Below are positions 58,608-64,000 of a DNA stretch of 64,000 nucleotides, piece by piece. Origin of the DNA: Linnemannia elongata (Eukaryota > Mortierellomycota > Mortierellomycetes > Mortierellales > Mortierellaceae); assembly GCA_036320915.1 (NCBI GenBank), contig JAXBDG010000010.1:1116001-1180000 (forward strand), in the 5' to 3' direction. The notes under the pieces are model-generated. The model searched no databases. It was not told where the DNA came from and saw nothing but the letters and a program-made list of their open reading frames with translations. Position numbers and translations under genes: made by a program. The number at the start of each line of letters is the position of its first letter. Position 1 is the first letter of the stretch.

Positions 58608-61032
58608 TGTGAGAAGTGAAGGATATGGTGGTATGGAAGGAGAGTAGATGGAACTAAAGAGAAGAGAAGAGAAAAGAGAGAAGAGAAGAGAAAAGAGAGA
58701 AGAGAGAAGATGAGAAGAGAGAGGAGAGAAAGAGAAAGGAGAGAAGAAAAGGACTGAAAGGGAAAGTAGGGGGGTAGTAGCAGGGCTGCCAAGAGACAGT
58801 TGTATTTATGAGGAGCTGGAACTGAATCGACTCTTTGCCACAATTAACCATAATTCGCTGTGGATTTTTTGTTTTGGTCGGGGTCTCGAATGGCCAGGGC
58901 GGGTTTGTTTGTTGTTCCCCTGACTGACTCTGTCGACTCTGTCATAATGCACCGCACCACTCTGACTCTCCACTTCATGGCCAGCCAGCCACCTCACCCG
59001 ACAAACGGACAACAAGGGGTACATGTATAAGGGACAGGGGTAACAGAGGGAGGTACATCCGATACGAAGGCAAATTAAACGGTAGGCTTTGAGAGCATTT
59101 TCTCTCATCAAAAAAAAAAAAAAATGAAATGAAAGGATAAAAAATCTGGTGCTCAGTTCCATCTCCTTTCCGCCTTGCTTGCGGGCGATACGGATACGGA
59201 TAGGAGGATACAGGCTCGTAATTGAACACTCCACTCATCACAGATGAATGTCCCCATCGCTCATATACCTCCTCTTACACTTAGTACCCCCCGGCCCATT
59301 TCTTCCTCTCTACTCGCCTTCCTTTTTCTTAATACAAAAAAACCAAGGGATACCCACAATGGGTTGAATCAGGGGGAGCACAGGGCAACCCGGCCAAGAA
59401 GTTTACTAAACAAACAAAACACCCATGCGAACATCGAATCGATGAGAGAGTGAGGAAGGGAGAAAGAAGTGGGTACATCATTACCAATGGCCAACCGCCG
59501 ATTCAATGATGTGATGTGGCGGCGACGAATAGTAGAAGGATGCAAATGAATTATCTACTTGCCCACCAAAATGCTCTCAACCATCCAAGGAAGCGAACAA
59601 ATGAACAGATTTCCTCTGCCTTCTCTCACTTGACATCCCTACTTGATAGGACACTGCCTCTGCCTTTTTCATATCCCCTTTCTCACTCATGGCTCACCCT
59701 CTTTCTTGCCTTGCACTTTACCGCATATGTCAGAATTGAACGGATCCCGATCCATTTCTCTTGGCCATTGCTCTCAACATTTTTACTGCTCATCACCTCT
59801 CCACCCTGTTCATTCCCCTGTCGGACTTCACCCCATTTCCCCAACTCTTTTGGTTTCGCCACTGGTCTTAGAATACTCTTCTTCCGCTGCCGCTGCGGCA
59901 GAGAGACCTACTTTACATGTGGTGTCGAATTCACTTTTCTGGTAATTTCTTTCATGTTGAGCGAAGAAAACTAACAAACGACCACAGCCATTTCAAGAAG
60001 ATGACAACAATGCACGGGTCAACAACATATGTCAATCCTACAGATCCAGCTTTGCGCCATTCATATGTTTCTGTAGTTCACACTTTGAACCAACATACAC
60101 ATCACCCTCCCATGCTTTCTCTCAACTCTTGTGCTTTTGCTTGGCAACGATGGCCATCCATTCATCATCCCAACATTTTCGTGCATACCACCGCTCATCT
60201 TTTTTTTTTTTTTTTTTTTTTTTTTTGGCTCCCAAAGTCATAAATGCAAAGGAGAGAGGTAGGAGTGAGGCGTAGAGCTGCTCCTTTCTGAAAGGTAAAA
60301 TGATCATCTTGCCTTTTGCTGCCTTGTGGTTTCAAAAATAACAAGGTGCACCTAGAGGAGGAGTAGGTTCTATGTCCATTTCTATGTGCATTCCTGGCTG
60401 ACAAAACGGCTCGGTTGTGAAGCGATGGGGAGGTCTAGATCTCTAACTGGGACCTGGTTGGTATCTGGAGTAGTGGTAAGAAGCTAATCCCTCTCTCTCT
60501 CACACACACACACACATTTCACTTATATAGGCAAGAGCAATGTGCAATGTCCAGTTGTTGCCTCTCAAGAGAGTAACAAAAGTCCAGGCAATCGTACCCG
60601 CATATTATTGTGATCGGAAACAAAGCAAGTGGTAAGCAGCCTGCATTGTCTCAACCAACCTGCCGAGGAGTGGAGACATGGATGCACCGAGCACTCTTGC
60701 ATATATGTTTTACGCTAATTATGGTCAGGCCTCTCTCTGCCTCATGGAATACTAAATGCGTTCGACACTTTAACGGTCGTAAGAAAAAAAAAATGGCTGG
60801 CAAGGTCACTGACGCGTGGGGGTTGTCAAATTTTCCTTTCAAATTTACGCTCAGTCTCTCTGTTCAATGTCCTAAGAAACAAAAGATAGATCCCCTGTCA
60901 CCTATCTCAGATCTTCTTCACTGCGACACTGTCGCGACTCGCAAAAAAAAACCCCCCCAAGAAGCATCCGTCGTATGCTTCGTTTAGAGAAAAAACAAAA
61001 GAGAACTATTCAAAGAAAAACAAAAAGAGAAA
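58608..61032. other. 2.4-kb region without protein genes
   Basis: The start (58620-58770) is a GA-rich tract, the CT-rich leader of the double-barrel gene on the minus strand, with TATA-like CATAAATAC at 58810-58802. Further on are an A run (about 59110-59123), a T run (about 60199-60226) and a CA repeat (about 60500-60517). Open frames are short and low complexity. Confidence 0.5.
61022..61026 (-). terminator. Pol III terminator of tRNA-Asn
   Basis: TTTTT on the minus strand, six bases after the tRNA 3' end; a second run of T follows further on. Confidence 0.6.
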
Positions 61033-61106
61033 CGCTCCTGGGTGGGCTTGAACCACCAACCTCCTGATTAACAGTCAGACGCGCTAACCAATTGCGCCAC
61101 AGAAGC
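61033..61106 (-). tRNA. tRNA-Asn (anticodon GTT)
   Basis: A 74-nt cloverleaf without intron. The acceptor stem GCTTCTG pairs with CAGGAGC, with G as discriminator base. The D arm holds the A box (GGCGCAATTGG), the anticodon loop is CTGTTAA with stem TCTGA/TCAGG, and the T arm holds the B box GGTTCAAGCC. The GTT anticodon reads AAC and AAT. No CCA is encoded, as usual for eukaryotes. Confidence 0.97.
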
Positions 61107-61938
61107 CCGATGACTACGAAAATATTTTTAAATTTTTGTAGCAAACAATTTTCTAATCACGTGAGTCGAGTGGTAAGGCATTAATAGTCGAGTCACGTGC
61201 TTATTTTACTCTCCTAGCTTGCCGTGTTACTTACTGCCGCCCCGTTCATTCCTAGTTCCTGGTTGGCGGTTCCTATCCTAGCTAATGAGGGATATAAGTG
61301 GCTGTGCGGTACTCCTAAGTGATATGGTTCATTTGTAGGTCACTCAAAAGCTTCCAGTCAAAAAAATAGGCCTCACTCTGATCACAAGTTACTTTTCTGG
61401 CACTCGCTATCCATTTCGTGCACTCCATTTTTATTCGTCTAGAGAAGGGTCATACGAAAGTATAGAAAAAAAATAGACTTTCGTGAAAAGCACGAAAGTG
61501 AGGGTCAAAACGCCTTCTCGTCCATTGAGCCCGCTTCATAAAAAAAAAAGTACTTTTCCAAGCTTGCCAAATGGTGTATGCGCCCATACTTCCTCGTAAG
61601 CACGCGTCGTAATGGATAGTTATTGCTCATGTCAAAAGATCGGGAGAAGGAAGGTGGGCCCATGCATTTTTTTCTTCTACTTTCTATTTCCGTTTCGCTC
61701 CCACGCTCCAGACCAGGCTTTGACGCAAACGATTGTGAATATTGGCAATCACTTGCCTAACACCTCGCAATGCTGTGTCGTCGTCGCCTTCCTCGTTTTG
61801 TTTGCTTGCTGTCTGGACCAGTTGATAAAAACCAGGGTTCGCAACGCTATTTTCTTTCTCCCCTCTTTCTTCTACATCCCTCACAAAACTCTTCCTGTCC
61901 TTCCTGAACCACTACTTCCCAACTCCAAAACCAACACC
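61107..61938. promoter_or_regulatory. Region between tRNA-Asn and the C2 gene
   Basis: Holds two TCACGTG boxes (61157-61163, 61193-61199), each flanked by AGTCGAG, a short ATAC-GAAA-GTAT palindrome (61452-61463), a 9-bp perfect inverted repeat (61477-61499) and the CT-rich leader of the C2 gene. No gene seen; the open frame upstream of 61939 is leader. Confidence 0.5.
61477..61499. repeat. Perfect 9-bp inverted repeat
   Basis: ACTTTCGTG, a 5-base loop AAAAG, then CACGAAAGT. It lies 440 bp before the C2 gene and could be a dimeric factor site or a hairpin. Confidence 0.6.
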
Positions 61939-62496
61939 ATGACCGCCAAACTCCAGATCACCATCCACAAAGCCCATGGTCTCGAGGATGTCGAGCGCTT
62001 CGGCAAGAACGACCCCTACGCCCGTATCGCACTCGACGCCGCCGTCGATGCCGACTTCCAGAGGACCAAGACCATCCCCAACGCTGGCAAGAACGTGTCC
62101 TGGGAGGAGACCTTGACCATCGCCAACTTCAACCCTCAGACTCAGCACACTCTCTTTGTCGAGGTCCTCGACAGGGAACGCCACGACGACGACCTCATTG
62201 CCTTCACCGGCATCCCTCTCCAACAGGTCCTCTCTGCCCCCGACCAAGCCTTCCGCGGCCGCTTTGACCTCTTTAAGCACATTGGCAGCAAGAAGGGCGA
62301 GATCACCTTGTCGATTGTCGTCATCCCCGCGGGAACGACCGATATTCCTCTCCCCGGAAACGAGAAGCAGGGTCAGGCTCAGTTCTACTCGGCCCACCAT
62401 GAGCGTCTCAAGGCTGTGTTCCCCAAGCAGTATGTCCCCGATGGCGAGCTCCTCCAATACATCAATGCCCAGCCCGCCCATGTCCGCGAGGTTTAA
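61939..62496 (+). CDS. C2-domain protein
   Basis: A 185-residue single-exon protein that is almost entirely one C2 domain (residues 3-130): KLQITIHKAHGLEDVERFGK, NDPYARIALD, NVSWEETLTI and LFVEVLDRERHDDDLIAF, then GEITLSIVVIP. The NDPYA Asp and the Asp-rich DRERHDDD loop are in the positions that bind calcium in C2 domains, so Ca2+-dependent phospholipid binding is plausible. The last 50 residues (LPGNEKQGQAQFYSAHHERL, then KQYVPDGELLQYINA) have no domain I recognise. Small C2-only proteins are common in fungi and often act in membrane traffic or stress. The ATG at 61939 was chosen because it directly opens the C2 fold. G/C-ending codons suggest good expression. Confidence 0.88.
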   Translation: MTAKLQITIHKAHGLEDVERFGKNDPYARIALDAAVDADFQRTKTIPNAGKNVSWEETLTIANFNPQTQHTLFVEVLDRERHDDDLIAFTGIPLQQVLSAPDQAFRGRFDLFKHIGSKKGEITLSIVVIPAGTTDIPLPGNEKQGQAQFYSAHHERLKAVFPKQYVPDGELLQYINAQPAHVREV

Positions 62497-63203
62497 GTCT
62501 CTTTCTCTCCCTGTACATTTCTACACTTTGCTATCTTACGAAGTAACAACAAAAAAAGAAAGTTGTGGATCTAGGGTGCCCTTTCTTGTTTACTTCAAGG
62601 TTGGAACGAGGAAGGAAGTGTTTTTTTTCTCACACCCTCTTCCTCTTTATTCTAGCAACTACACTTCCTTTCGTATATAAATAACCATTGAGAACAATAA
62701 TCATGCAAAAGTAGTTTTGTTCTCTTTGGTGCATGAGAATATCATTTGCATCGCTTTCTTCATGTTGTAGAAAATGCGAGAAAAAAATAAACGGGAAGAG
62801 GGCATGCATCAAATGTGACGTTGGCGAACAAGCCAATCTCAAAAAAGCACAATGGTGAGTCGAATTGGAGAGGGACATGATGTACAAAAAATGAGTTGTG
62901 TATGGAAGGGAGGTCCTTGCAGTATGAATGGAACTGGTATTGGTGCAATTGAAAGAAAAGACACCACTGAAATAGAACTGCCGAGTCGCCAGTAGGTCCA
63001 GGGTGACCATTCCTTATCGCCCCAGAGACGAGAGAAAGAAAATGAAAGGAAGCAACGCCACGCTATTTGCTGGCGATGAAAGGAAGGACCGACGCGTTTA
63101 TTTGTCTTACTTTTTCGACTCTCTTTTCCTCTTTACTCTTCCTTTTCTCTTTACATTCTTTCTCTCAACATCCTCACCTCACCCCCTGCCTGTTCACACC
63201 GCC
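62497..63203. other. Intergenic, no gene seen
   Basis: 3' flank of the C2 gene and promoter of the last gene. A CT-rich leader (about 63100-63190) directly precedes the F-box start. No coding pattern in between. Confidence 0.5.
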
Positions 63204-64000
63204 ATGGCAAACGAATCACTCTCATTTGCTCATCCACTCTCGCCGACCATCTCACCATTCGACCTCCCCGAGATCACAATCAACATTTCCTCATACCTCC
63301 GCCACCACGACCTTGCAAGGTGCATACAAGCCTGTAAATCCTGGTACTACGCCTTCCTCCCCTCCGTCTGGTCTCCACCCCCATTCCTCAATATCAACCT
63401 CTCAACAGACGACCAGCCCCGGGAAGCCGTCTTGCAGCCCACATCAGCTTCTCTTCTGAGGCACGCAGCTTTGGTTCGTGATTTAAGGTTTCAAAATTCA
63501 GGAGCTTTGGGGAAGGATTGGTTCGAGTATCTCTCTGCACCGGGGTTGACACATCTGAGGACGTTGACGTTGCTACACTCGGGAAAGGTGAGGTTGATGA
63601 AAATTGTCGCCAGAAATCCTGGGGGAGGACAGGGCGTAGTAGGAGTAGAAGAAGTCTATTGGAATGCGCTTATTGATGTCCTTCGACGGAGTTGCACATT
63701 GGATCTACTGAGACTTGTAAATCTCAATCCTCCCTGTAGTATGGCGGCGCATTTCTGGGACAATGTTGCGGGATGTGGTAGTGGTGTTAGTAGGTCACTC
63801 AGGACGTTGGAGCTGCATCGGTTTATCGAGAATCCTAATGCGGGGCAACGGTCCTTGTTGGATGTTATTGGCCCGCTCAAGTCGATTGAGCGACTTACCG
63901 TCAGTGACTCGAGTCTGATGTATCCTCTCCGTCGCAGCAATAACAGTAACCAGCAGCAGGGTCAGGAACCAGTTTACTTTCTCAACATCAAGACCATACA
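63204..64000 (+). CDS. F-box protein, cut by the window end
   Basis: The frame opens at ATG 63204 and runs without a stop to the window edge, giving 265 residues of a longer protein. The N-terminus has an F-box-like motif: ISPFDLPEITINISSYL, then HHDLARCIQACKSWYYAF and LPSVW, which in the family contacts Skp1. What follows has leucine-rich character (LTHLRTLTLLHSG, SLRTLELHRF, LKSIERLTVSDSS). It resembles the large F-box/LRR families of Mortierella-type fungi and would be an SCF substrate receptor; the target is unknown. It is not similar enough to the F-box gene at 8480 to be a recent duplicate. The 3' end lies outside the window. Confidence 0.8.
   Translation, partial: MANESLSFAHPLSPTISPFDLPEITINISSYLRHHDLARCIQACKSWYYAFLPSVWSPPPFLNINLSTDDQPREAVLQPTSASLLRHAALVRDLRFQNSGALGKDWFEYLSAPGLTHLRTLTLLHSGKVRLMKIVARNPGGGQGVVGVEEVYWNALIDVLRRSCTLDLLRLVNLNPPCSMAAHFWDNVAGCGSGVSRSLRTLELHRFIENPNAGQRSLLDVIGPLKSIERLTVSDSSLMYPLRRSNNSNQQQGQEPVYFLNIKTI

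Overview
The window is nuclear DNA of a filamentous fungus. The signs are short GT-AG introns (about 100-240 bp, with a few of 0.7-1.2 kb), pyrimidine-rich leaders before most start codons, many A/T homopolymer runs, and fungal-type genes: a short oxysterol-binding protein, Atp23, Hbs1, a Fungal_trans regulator, PPR and F-box proteins. The gene mix, intron density and Gln/Ser/Thr-rich proteins fit an early-diverging Mucoromycota, most like the Mortierella lineage. That placement is inference from general resemblance, not a search. I support 22 protein genes (the last cut by the window end) and one tRNA-Asn.

Layout. 0.5-4.6 kb: a C2H2 zinc-finger regulator and a PARP-type zinc-finger protein. 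4.8-9.8 kb: a Gln-rich protein of unknown function and an F-box/LRR protein. 10.2-19.4 kb: poly(A)-binding protein, a PLP-dependent decarboxylase, a protein that is only the C-terminal half of proteasome regulator PI31, and HBS1. The last two share a 299-bp divergent promoter. 19.6-24.6 kb: a large Fungal_trans regulator with no visible zinc cluster, then a 3.9-kb stretch without genes. 28.5-37 kb: an OTU deubiquitinase, a coiled-coil/W2-domain protein and an isoprenylcysteine methyltransferase-family protein. 38-44.2 kb: a mitochondrial PPR protein divergent from ATP23, which converges on an AhpD/carboxymuconolactone-decarboxylase-like gene. 45.2-49.2 kb: a secreted FAD oxidase and a short oxysterol-binding protein. 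50.2-56.2 kb: two paralogous FAD monooxygenases in tandem. 57.5-58.6 kb: a secreted protein with two expansin-like barrels. 61-64 kb: tRNA-Asn, a C2-domain protein and a truncated F-box protein.

How the genes work together. Most are unrelated housekeeping genes. Themes are mRNA and translation (PABP, Hbs1, W2 protein), protein turnover (PI31-like, OTU, two F-box proteins), mitochondrial upkeep (PPR plus Atp23 from one divergent promoter) and secreted or oxidative enzymes (FAD oxidase, double-barrel protein, two monooxygenases). I see no convincing biosynthetic cluster or defence system. The strongest oddities are two microexons (18 and 15 bp) in one monooxygenase but not in its neighbour, an eIF2B-epsilon-like W2 domain on a coiled-coil protein, the PI31 tail-only protein, and a degenerate repeat array inside an OTU-gene intron.

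Exon boundaries were placed by hand from GT-AG signals, reading phase and family continuity. No transcript data were available.
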